From an uncultured Thalassolituus sp. (GTDB taxonomy: Bacteria; Pseudomonadota; Gammaproteobacteria; Pseudomonadales; Oceanobacteraceae), in assembly GCA_913054055.1 (NCBI GenBank), contig CAJXIT010000063.1, positions 1 through 12,928 on the forward strand: 12,928 nucleotides of DNA, written 5' to 3'. Of the stretch, positions 5,981 through 12,567 are shown one piece after another. Position 1 is the first letter of the stretch. Each line of letters opens with the position of its first letter. The notes beneath the pieces were generated by a model. It was not told where the DNA came from. It worked only from the letters and a program-made list of their open reading frames with translations, and ran no database searches. Position numbers and translations under genes: made by a program.

Positions 5981-8900
5981 GTGCTGGATGAATTAAAGCA
6001 GTTAGAAAATTCCATAAGTAATTGCATGGGGCAAAGCCGCTTTGGGTTTGCACGCCAAATCGCCACACTGAAAAGTCGACTTAAAGATAATAAGCCAATC
6101 GATAAAAGCTTAGAAAAGCTACAAGGCCTAATGGTCAAAAGTTTACAGCAAGCATCTGATCGAAGCTTTCCCGCTGATAAAATCACATTTGATGATTCAT
6201 TGCCTGTTTCTGCCAAACGTGAAGAAATTGCTAAGGCTATTTCTGAGAATCAAGTGGTAGTGATTGCAGGTGAAACAGGTTCAGGTAAAACCACACAGAT
6301 TCCAAAAATATGTGTCCAGTTGGGATTGGCTCAGTACGGCACAATTGCACATACACAGCCCAGACGAATTGCTGCCCGTTCGGTTTCACAACGCATTGCA
6401 CAAGAGATGAAAGTGGAACTGGGTAGTGAGGTGGGTTACCAAATTCGATTTACCGATCAAAGTAATGATAGAACTTTAGTGAAGCTCATGACTGACGGTA
6501 TTTTATTAGCCGAAACTCAGCATGATCGTTTTTTAAATAAATACCAAGTGATCATCATTGACGAGGCTCACGAGCGCAGTTTAAATATCGATTTTTTAAT
6601 GGGGTACTTAAAGCAGCTGTTGCCTAAGCGCCCAGATTTAAAAGTGATCATTACCTCCGCCACCATTGATCTTGAGCGCTTTTCAAAACACTTCTCTGAT
6701 CATAAGGGCACACCTGCGCCTGTGATAGAAGTGTCTGGCCGAACTTTCCCAGTAGACGTTCGTTATCGACCACTTATAGATTTAAATGAATCATCAGATT
6801 CAGATCACTCTAAAGCAGATAAAGACGAGTCCGAAGGAGATATGATTCAAGGTATCGTGGATGCCGTTGAAGAATTAGAAATGGAAGATGCCAAACGCGG
6901 CCAAATAGGCGATGTGCTGGTATTTTTAAGTGGTGAGCGAGAGATCCGCGAATCGTCTTTGGCGCTAAAAAAAGCGAATTTTAAGGGCACTGAAATACTG
7001 CCTTTATACGCCCGCTTAAGCAGCAGCGAACAAAATAAAATCTTTAATCCAACAGGTGGCAGCCGTCGAATCATATTAGCCACCAATGTGGCTGAAACCT
7101 CGTTAACGGTTCCTGGGATTCGTTATGTGATTGATACCGGTGTTGCTCGCATCAGTCGTTATAGCTACCGCTCCAAGGTTCAGCGTCTACCCATTGAGCC
7201 TATCTCACAAGCCAGTGCTAACCAGCGCAAAGGCCGCTGCGGCCGTGTGAGTGAAGGTGTTTGTGTGCGCCTGTATAGCGAAGACGATTTTAACGCTCGC
7301 CCTGAGTTCAGTGACCCTGAAATACAACGTACTAATTTAGCGGCTGTTATCCTACAAATGTTGTCTTTACGTTTGGGCGATGTGGAAAACTTTCCGTTTG
7401 TTGATGCGCCAGACAATCGATTTATAAAGGACGGTTACAACTTATTAAAAGAGTTAGGTGCGGTGAATGCAAAAAATGAAATCAATCATATTGGTCGTTC
7501 ATTATCACGCTTACCTGTTGATCCAAGAATCGCCAGAATGCTTATTGAGGGAGATAAAAAACAATCCCTTAAAGAGCTACTGATTATTGCTGCGGCATTA
7601 AGTATTCAAGATCCAAGAGAGCGACCCGCTGAAAAGAAACAGCAGGCTGACCAAAAGCACGCTGAATTCAGAGATGAAGAAAGTGACTTCATCACTTTAC
7701 TGAATGTATGGAATAGCTTTGAAGAAGCGCGCCAAGAGTTATCAGGTAACCAGTTAAAACAATACTGTAAAAAACACTTTTTAAATTATATGCGCATGCG
7801 TGAGTGGCGTGATGTGCATTATCAATTGCGCCTGCAATGCAAAGATTTAAAGCTAAAAGAAAATGAAAACGGTGCCAGTTATGAGGCCGTGCATAAAGCC
7901 ATTCTTGCTGGCTTTCTAAGCCACGTGGGCCAAAAGACCGAAGAAAGCGATTATAACGGTGCGCGTAATCGTAAGTTTATGTTATTCCCAGGCAGTGGAA
8001 TTTTCAAAAAACGTCCTAAGTGGGTGGTGTCCGCTGAATTGGTTGAAACCTCACGACTATATGCGCGCACTAATGCAAAAATTTCCCCTGAATGGTTAGA
8101 GCCATTAGCCAAGCACCTGGTTAAGCGCAAATATCTAGAGCCTCACTGGTCCAGTAAGCAAGGACAAGTAAAAGCATTTGAACAGGTAACTCTGTTTGGC
8201 CTAGTCATTGTGCCTCGTCGTGCAGTGGGGTATGGAAAAATTGATGCTCAAGTCAGCCATGAAATTTTTGTCAGAGAAGGTTTAGTTCAAGCGACAGTAA
8301 AAACCAAAGGGGATTTCTTAAAATACAATTTAGACTTGATTGAAGAAATATCTGAGTTAGAGGATAAAAGTCGTCGTCGAGATATTGTGGTGGATGAAGA
8401 GCGTTTATTTCAGTTTTATTATGAAAGAGTACCGAATGACATTTCGGATACCGCTAGCTTTGAAACCTGGCGTAAGCAGCAGCCTGATGACTTATTAAAA
8501 ACCACAAAAAGCTATTTGATGCAGCATGGGGCAGAGAATGTCACTGCTGCTCAATTTCCAGACCATTTTAGTCATGGCTCAATTATTTATCCGCTAACGT
8601 ATCGTTTTGAGCCAGGTCATATCGAAGACGGTGTCACCGTTCGAGTACCGGTTTCCATGTTAAAGCAGTTACCTGTTAATCGCTTGCAGTGGTTAGTACC
8701 CGGTATGTTGCGTGAAAAGGTGATTGCACTATTAAAAAGTCTAAATAAACCTATTCGTAAACAACTGGTGCCTGTTCCTGATTTTGCAGAAGGGTTTTTA
8801 ACCAAGCCGTTTGATATGGAGCAATCATTGCTATCTGAGCTGACAAACTACATTTATGCAAGTCGCCGCATCAAAGTGAATGACGATGATTGGAATGCAG

Positions 8901-9925
8901 CTCAGGTAGACTCTCATTACTTAATGAATTTACAAGTGGTGAATGCAGATAATCAAATCATAGCTCAAGGACGTGATTGGCGGGAACTGATTGATGAAGT
9001 TGGCGATCAAGTAAATGAACAAGTGCAGCCAGAAGAAAACGATTTTGAGCGAGAAAATATCACTCAATGGGACTTTTCAGATTTACCTGAAACCTATGAC
9101 TTGGTGCAAGCTGGCATACAAGTGACTTTGTATCCAGCCATAATAGATAATTCGTCAGACGTGTCGCTGAAATTAATGCAGCGTGAAGACGAAGCTATCT
9201 GGCAAACTCGGCAGGGTATTTACCGTTTATTGCAATTGGATTTACCAGAACAAGTGAGCTGGATTCAAAAGGAAACACAAAAGCGCCTTATTCAAGAAAT
9301 GATTTACTTTGGAAATATTGGTAATAAAACGGATTTACTGACAGGGGTAACCCAGCAAGTATTTAAAACGTGTTTTCAATTAGAACAGTTACCAAGAACT
9401 CAGCAAGATTATGAAAAACTTAAAGAGTTAGGTCGAGGCAATATCGGTCAAACTTTTGATGAAGTCATTCCTGTTATTAAGTCCATCATGCAGCAATATC
9501 ACCAACTGATGAAAAAGCTTAAAAAATCCAATCAGTTAGCCTTTGCTTTTGCTGCGTCTGACATTAAGCATCAAATCGATCAGTTGATGCCAAAAGGCTT
9601 TATTGGCTTCATCCCTTTAGAGTGGCTTAAGCATTATCCAAGGTATTTTAAAGCCATGATGGGGCGTTTAGACAAACTACAAGGCAATGTGCAAAAGGAC
9701 AAGCTATTGCAGTTGAAGGTGATAAGTTGGCAAGAACAGTATGAAAGTTTAATCAATCAGTTGCCTGCCGATTTAAATTGCTTTCCAGAGGTGTTACCGC
9801 TTAATTGGATGATGCAAGAGTATCGTGTTTCCTTATTTGCTCAAGAATTAGGAACCAGTATTCCAGTGTCAGATAAACGCTGGAAAGCTCAAATGCAATT
9901 GGCAAAAGCCAGTATCGAGCAATAG
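5981..9925 (+). CDS. hrpA: ATP-dependent DEAH-box RNA helicase HrpA
   Basis: HrpA is a 3'-to-5' RNA helicase of the DEAH family; in E. coli it acts in mRNA processing and has been linked to rescue of collided ribosomes. The 1314-residue product is close to the roughly 1300 of E. coli. Motifs seen: Walker A GETGSGKT (97-104), TQPRRIAA (125-132), DEAH with HERS (194-200), SAT (226-228), the helicase C motif TNVAETSLTVPG (368-379), and motif VI QRKGRCGR (415-422). The HA2, OB-fold and long HrpA-specific C-terminal region follow. The start is GTG: an in-frame TGA lies at 5975-5977 and the next Met is residue 16. AAGG at 5966-5969 is a weak, distant ribosome binding site, suggesting low translation. 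The N-terminus still aligns with E. coli HrpA. An acidic Ser/Asp/Glu-rich insert at about 268-288 looks longer than in E. coli. Confidence 0.95.
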   Translation: MLDELKQLENSISNCMGQSRFGFARQIATLKSRLKDNKPIDKSLEKLQGLMVKSLQQASDRSFPADKITFDDSLPVSAKREEIAKAISENQVVVIAGETGSGKTTQIPKICVQLGLAQYGTIAHTQPRRIAARSVSQRIAQEMKVELGSEVGYQIRFTDQSNDRTLVKLMTDGILLAETQHDRFLNKYQVIIIDEAHERSLNIDFLMGYLKQLLPKRPDLKVIITSATIDLERFSKHFSDHKGTPAPVIEVSGRTFPVDVRYRPLIDLNESSDSDHSKADKDESEGDMIQGIVDAVEELEMEDAKRGQIGDVLVFLSGEREIRESSLALKKANFKGTEILPLYARLSSSEQNKIFNPTGGSRRIILATNVAETSLTVPGIRYVIDTGVARISRYSYRSKVQRLPIEPISQASANQRKGRCGRVSEGVCVRLYSEDDFNARPEFSDPEIQRTNLAAVILQMLSLRLGDVENFPFVDAPDNRFIKDGYNLLKELGAVNAKNEINHIGRSLSRLPVDPRIARMLIEGDKKQSLKELLIIAAALSIQDPRERPAEKKQQADQKHAEFRDEESDFITLLNVWNSFEEARQELSGNQLKQYCKKHFLNYMRMREWRDVHYQLRLQCKDLKLKENENGASYEAVHKAILAGFLSHVGQKTEESDYNGARNRKFMLFPGSGIFKKRPKWVVSAELVETSRLYARTNAKISPEWLEPLAKHLVKRKYLEPHWSSKQGQVKAFEQVTLFGLVIVPRRAVGYGKIDAQVSHEIFVREGLVQATVKTKGDFLKYNLDLIEEISELEDKSRRRDIVVDEERLFQFYYERVPNDISDTASFETWRKQQPDDLLKTTKSYLMQHGAENVTAAQFPDHFSHGSIIYPLTYRFEPGHIEDGVTVRVPVSMLKQLPVNRLQWLVPGMLREKVIALLKSLNKPIRKQLVPVPDFAEGFLTKPFDMEQSLLSELTNYIYASRRIKVNDDDWNAAQVDSHYLMNLQVVNADNQIIAQGRDWRELIDEVGDQVNEQVQPEENDFERENITQWDFSDLPETYDLVQAGIQVTLYPAIIDNSSDVSLKLMQREDEAIWQTRQGIYRLLQLDLPEQVSWIQKETQKRLIQEMIYFGNIGNKTDLLTGVTQQVFKTCFQLEQLPRTQQDYEKLKELGRGNIGQTFDEVIPVIKSIMQQYHQLMKKLKKSNQLAFAFAASDIKHQIDQLMPKGFIGFIPLEWLKHYPRYFKAMMGRLDKLQGNVQKDKLLQLKVISWQEQYESLINQLPADLNCFPEVLPLNWMMQEYRVSLFAQELGTSIPVSDKRWKAQMQLAKASIEQ

Positions 9926-10000
9926 CATTTGACCTTCTGTAACATAAACTAGCTTAGTGACAATTATTAACATGATTATGTTCACAAGCACTGATTTTTA

Positions 10001-10051
10001 AAGGGCTTGCGGGTAGAAACCTTTAAGGGTTTCTATTATAGTTTTGCCCTT
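10001..10051. other. Nested hairpin between hrpA and the FabH-like gene
   Basis: An 8-bp perfect stem TAGAAACC/GGTTTCTA (10014-10021 with 10028-10035, loop TTTAAG) sits inside a 6-bp outer stem AAGGGC/GCCCTT (10001-10006 with 10046-10051). The inner stem is followed by ATTATAGTTTT, so it may end hrpA transcription weakly. The right arm of the outer stem overlaps the -35 element of the next promoter, so it may instead be a protein-binding or topology-sensitive site. The rest of the spacer 9926-10132 holds nothing that I can name. Confidence 0.35.
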
Positions 10052-10074
10052 GGTCAGGGATCGGCTTCTATAAT
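10045..10074 (+). promoter_or_regulatory. Predicted sigma-70 promoter of the FabH-like gene
   Basis: A consensus -10 hexamer TATAAT (10069-10074) has TTGCCC (10045-10050), four of six matches to TTGACA, 18 bases upstream. Transcription would start near 10081, giving a leader of about 50 bases before the ATG at 10133. AGGGG lies upstream of that ATG as ribosome binding site. Confidence 0.6.
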
Positions 10075-10132
10075 AAAAACGGATGCATTGATAAAGAATT
10101 CTAATATTTAAAAACTACGTTAGGGGTAGGTT

Positions 10133-11254
10133 ATGAAACAAGCGGTTATAAGTGGTACAGGTCTATATACCCCAAGTCAGTCAATTTCTAATGATGAGCT
10201 GGTTGAATCATTCAATAGCTTTGTTAATTCCTATAATCAAGAACACCAAGCTGACATCGAAGCGGGCACTGTTGAAGCGCTGGCTGAAAGCTCAAGTGCG
10301 TTCATAGAAAAAGCATCGGGCATAAAAAGTCGTTATGTCATGGATAAAGCGGGGATTTTAGACCCGGCTCGCATGAAGCCTTTCCTTGCTGAACGTTCAA
10401 ATGACGAACCGTCTATTCAATGTGAAATGGCCATTGAGGCGGCAAAAGAAGCCTTAGCACAAGCTGGCAAAACTGTTGATGACGTTGATGCTGTCATAGT
10501 GGCATGTTCAAACCTTCAGCGCGCTTATCCTGCCATGGCAGTAGAGGTGCAAACTGCGTTAGGTATTAACGGTTTTGCCTACGACATGAATGTGGCTTGT
10601 AGCTCGGCGACCTTTGGTATTCAAGCAGCAGTGAATGCCGTACAAACAGGTACAGCTGGCTGCGTATTGATGCTGAATCCAGAAATTTGCTCGGGGCACT
10701 TAAACTTTCGTGATCGCGATAGCCATTTTATATTTGGTGATGCGTGTACAGCTGTGATCGTTGAAGATGCTGAAACCGCCACAAGCGAACATCAGTACAA
10801 GATTCTTGGTACTAAGTTGCAAACCGTTTTCTCCAATAATATTCGTAACAATGCAGGTTTCTTAAACCGCTGTGATGAATCGGGTTTGGGTAAGACCGAT
10901 AAATTGTTTGTACAAAATGGCCGTAAAGTATTCAAAGAAGTCTGCCCTATGGTGGCCAAACAAATTACCGCACACCTAGAAGAGCTAGAGTTAGCCGCTG
11001 ACAATTTAAAACGCATGTGGTTACACCAAGCAAACTTAAGTATGAACCAGCTTATCGCTAAGCGTGTTTTAGGGCGCCCAGCAGAAGTAGAAGAAGCGCC
11101 GGTAATCCTAGATACATACGCAAATACCAGTTCAGCTGGCTCTGTGATTGCTTATCACTTATATAAAAGTGATATTAAAGCCGGAGACATAGGTGTGATT
11201 TGTAGCTTTGGTGCGGGTTATTCCATTGGTAGTGTGATCATAGAAAAGCTTTAA
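10133..11254 (+). CDS. Beta-ketoacyl-ACP synthase III (long FabH-like, PA3286 type)
   Basis: This is a thiolase-fold condensing enzyme that joins an acyl-CoA to malonyl-ACP with loss of CO2. The catalytic triad is visible: Cys156 in NVACSSATFG, His298 in WLHQANLSMNQ and Asn331 in YANTSSAGS. At 373 residues it is longer than housekeeping FabH (about 317). Much of the extra length is in the N-terminal part (about residues 25-95, with ESSSAFIEKASGIKSRYV), which marks the group of P. aeruginosa PA3286. From memory, PA3286 takes octanoyl-CoA from beta-oxidation and returns it to fatty acid synthesis. The same job is plausible here, given fadD and a lipase in the same neighbourhood, but the acyl preference cannot be read directly. 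It is a single-gene unit with its own promoter and terminator. Housekeeping fabH would normally sit in a fab cluster, which is absent here. Confidence 0.88.
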   Translation: MKQAVISGTGLYTPSQSISNDELVESFNSFVNSYNQEHQADIEAGTVEALAESSSAFIEKASGIKSRYVMDKAGILDPARMKPFLAERSNDEPSIQCEMAIEAAKEALAQAGKTVDDVDAVIVACSNLQRAYPAMAVEVQTALGINGFAYDMNVACSSATFGIQAAVNAVQTGTAGCVLMLNPEICSGHLNFRDRDSHFIFGDACTAVIVEDAETATSEHQYKILGTKLQTVFSNNIRNNAGFLNRCDESGLGKTDKLFVQNGRKVFKEVCPMVAKQITAHLEELELAADNLKRMWLHQANLSMNQLIAKRVLGRPAEVEEAPVILDTYANTSSAGSVIAYHLYKSDIKAGDIGVICSFGAGYSIGSVIIEKL

Positions 11255-11306
11255 TTAGCGCTAGGAACCAGTAAATAGGCTGGTTTCATCTAAACCTAAT
11301 GATATT

Positions 11307-11330
11307 AAAGAGGCTTATGCCTCTTTTTTT
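11307..11330 (+). terminator. Rho-independent terminator after the FabH-like gene
   Basis: A perfect 8-bp stem AAAGAGGC/GCCTCTTT (11307-11314 with 11319-11326), loop TTAT, is followed by more T to 11330. A second, weaker hairpin AACCAG/CTGGTT (11266-11271 with 11280-11285) lies just after the stop codon. The terminator insulates the downstream metallophore operon from the FabH-like gene. Confidence 0.9.
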
Positions 11331-11340
11331 GTGCCATAAA

Positions 11341-11368
11341 TGAACTATCTTTGAAGACGGTGCTCAAA
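11341..11368 (+). promoter_or_regulatory. Candidate ECF/sigma-E-like promoter of the hvf operon
   Basis: TGAACTA (11341-11347) resembles the sigma-E -35 consensus GGAACTT in its GAACT core. Sixteen bases later TCAAA (11364-11368) resembles the sigma-E/ECF -10. The spacing is what that class uses. Operons of this metallophore family are under ECF sigma control in Caulobacter and, as I recall, Haemophilus, which makes the match more believable. A competing sigma-70 reading is TTGAAG (11351-11356) with GATAAT (11372-11377), but its 15-base spacing is short. Confidence 0.4.
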
Positions 11369-11377
11369 ACCGATAAT

Positions 11378-11400
11378 GGAAATGAGAAGAGACCATTTCC
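11378..11400. promoter_or_regulatory. Perfect inverted repeat upstream of hvfA
   Basis: GGAAATG (11378-11384) and CATTTCC (11394-11400) are perfect inverted repeats of 7 bp separated by 9 bases. They lie at or just after the expected transcription start, 33 bases before the hvfA ATG. The repeat could be an operator for a dimeric repressor or a 5' mRNA hairpin. It does not look like a CueR-type site. The ribosome binding site GAGGGG (11420-11425) lies downstream and is not sequestered by it. Confidence 0.4.
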
Positions 11401-11433
11401 TTTATATAGAGAACAGTCTGAGGGGACTAAATT

Positions 11434-11706
11434 ATGAAAAATACTCAAATGAAACCATTAGCAGTGGCGCTTGGCGCAGCATTAACCATGGGCGTGGCGA
11501 CTGGAACCATGGCGGCTGAGAACCCATTTAGCTCAAATAGCCTAGAAAGCGGTTATAAAGTAGCGATGGAAGGCAAGTGTGGTGAAGGCAAATGCGGTGG
11601 CGAGAAAAAAGCCAAAGAAGGCAAATGCGGTGAAGGCAAATGCGGTGGCGAGAAAAAGACTAAAGAAGGCAAATGCGGTGAAGGCAAGTGTGGCGGTAAA
11701 TCATAA
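11434..11706 (+). CDS. hvfA: HvfA/BufA2-type copper-binding RiPP precursor with six EGKCG motifs
   Basis: This 90-residue protein is the precursor of a modified, exported metal-binding peptide. Residues 1-27 or 28 form a Sec signal peptide (basic start with Lys2 and Lys7, hydrophobic core, cleavage near TMA/AEN), so the mature peptide is periplasmic. A short linker (29-45, ENPFSSNSLESGYKVAM) leads to a C-terminal core with six EGKCG motifs (Cys49, 54, 65, 70, 81, 86). The motifs come as three pairs, EGKCGEGKCGG, joined by EKKAK or EKKTK. In Haemophilus HvfA, the cysteines of EGKCG motifs are oxidised by HvfB/HvfC to copper(I)-binding oxazolone/thioamide groups; a 5-thiooxazole was reported for related bufferins. 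The next two genes encode that enzyme pair, 30 bases downstream with no terminator between. Metallothionein is the main alternative, but the signal peptide and the enzymes argue against it. Confidence 0.92.
   Translation: MKNTQMKPLAVALGAALTMGVATGTMAAENPFSSNSLESGYKVAMEGKCGEGKCGGEKKAKEGKCGEGKCGGEKKTKEGKCGEGKCGGKS
11569..11697 (+). repeat. 48-bp tandem repeat encoding paired EGKCG motifs
   Basis: Two full units (11569-11616 and 11617-11664) and a 33-base partial third (11665-11697) encode EGKCGEGKCGG plus an EKKxK linker. The units differ by only a few mostly synonymous changes, such as AAG/AAA for Lys and TGT/TGC for Cys; the linker differs by Ala/Thr. This indicates recent in-frame duplication and likely variation in copy number between strains. 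Confidence 0.95.
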
Positions 11707-11736
11707 GCCATTATTTGCTTAATTAAGGATAAGTAC

Positions 11737-12567
11737 ATGACACTAAAAGGCGCTGGTTTAGGTTTACGCAGGGGAATGTTAGATGAAATGTCCACACTCT
11801 CGCTGGATGATGTGGACTTTTTAGAGGTGGCTCCTGAAAACTGGATCGGTGTGGGTGGTCGTTATGGTAAAGCATTTAGAGCGTTTACCGAACGTTTTCC
11901 TTTTGCCTGTCATGGCTTGTCTTTATCAATAGGCAGTTCAGATGAACTGGATATTGAATTTGTAAAATCGGTGAAGCAGTTTTTAGATGCTCACCAAATA
12001 GATGTTTACAGTGAACATCTAAGTTATTGCAGTCATAACGGCCATATGTATGACTTAATGCCAATACCGTTTTGTTTAGATGCTGCTAAATATGTGGCTG
12101 AACGTGTGAATGTTGTACAGGACATCATTGAACGACCACTAATATTAGAAAACGTTTCAACCTACGCCATGTTAGGCGATGGCATGACTGAGCTGGAATT
12201 TATGAAAGAAGTTTTGCAGCGCTCAGGCTGTAAAATGCTGTTGGATGTTAACAATGTTTATGTAAATGCCACCAATCATAAATTTGATCCAGTCACCTAC
12301 ATTCAAAATTTACCCACTGAAAGTATCGAATACTTACACATAGCAGGGCACTTTGATGAAGCTGATGATTTATTGGTGGATACACATGGTGCTGATGTGA
12401 AACCTCAAGTGTGGGATTTATTAAAATTCGCTTATGAACGCCATGGTGTATTGCCAACTTTATTAGAGCGTGACTTTAATCTGCCTTCTGTTCCAGAATT
12501 GATCGCAGAGGTGGATATTATTAAACAGTATCAACAGGAGGCTTGTGTTGAACAACAATCTGCATAA
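11737..12567 (+). CDS. hvfB: DUF692/MNIO-family RiPP maturase (HvfB/BufB, MbnB-like)
   Basis: This 276-residue protein is a multinuclear non-heme iron-dependent oxidase of the DUF692 (MbnB) family, a cytoplasmic TIM-barrel enzyme that oxidises precursor cysteines using O2. Candidate iron ligands appear in the family order: the EVAPENW segment (30-36), His59 in CHGLSLSIG, Glu93-His94 in SEHLSY, Glu138-Asn139 in LENVS, Asp170 and Asn172 in LLDVNNVYVN, His201 and His205 in HIAGH, Asp215 and His217 in DTHG, and Glu244 in LERDF. AAGGA (11725-11729) supports the ATG. It is cotranscribed with the six-EGKCG precursor and overlaps its partner gene, so the precursor upstream is almost certainly its substrate. 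The full set of metal-binding residues appears intact. Known relatives need the DUF2063 partner for substrate binding. Confidence 0.94.
   Translation: MTLKGAGLGLRRGMLDEMSTLSLDDVDFLEVAPENWIGVGGRYGKAFRAFTERFPFACHGLSLSIGSSDELDIEFVKSVKQFLDAHQIDVYSEHLSYCSHNGHMYDLMPIPFCLDAAKYVAERVNVVQDIIERPLILENVSTYAMLGDGMTELEFMKEVLQRSGCKMLLDVNNVYVNATNHKFDPVTYIQNLPTESIEYLHIAGHFDEADDLLVDTHGADVKPQVWDLLKFAYERHGVLPTLLERDFNLPSVPELIAEVDIIKQYQQEACVEQQSA

Noticed and set aside
11569..11697. Regular repeats as a CRISPR array
   Set aside because: The units are contiguous with no unique spacers and encode an in-frame peptide repeat.
11434..11706. Metallothionein or selenoprotein-like Cys-rich peptide
   Set aside because: A Sec signal peptide, EGKCG motifs and the adjacent DUF692/DUF2063 pair identify an HvfA/BufA2-type precursor instead.
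11553..11795. 80-codon minus-strand frame rich in Pro, His and Ser opposite hvfA
   Set aside because: It is the antisense of the 48-bp tandem repeat, has no ribosome binding site, and the plus-strand reading has a signal peptide and known motifs.
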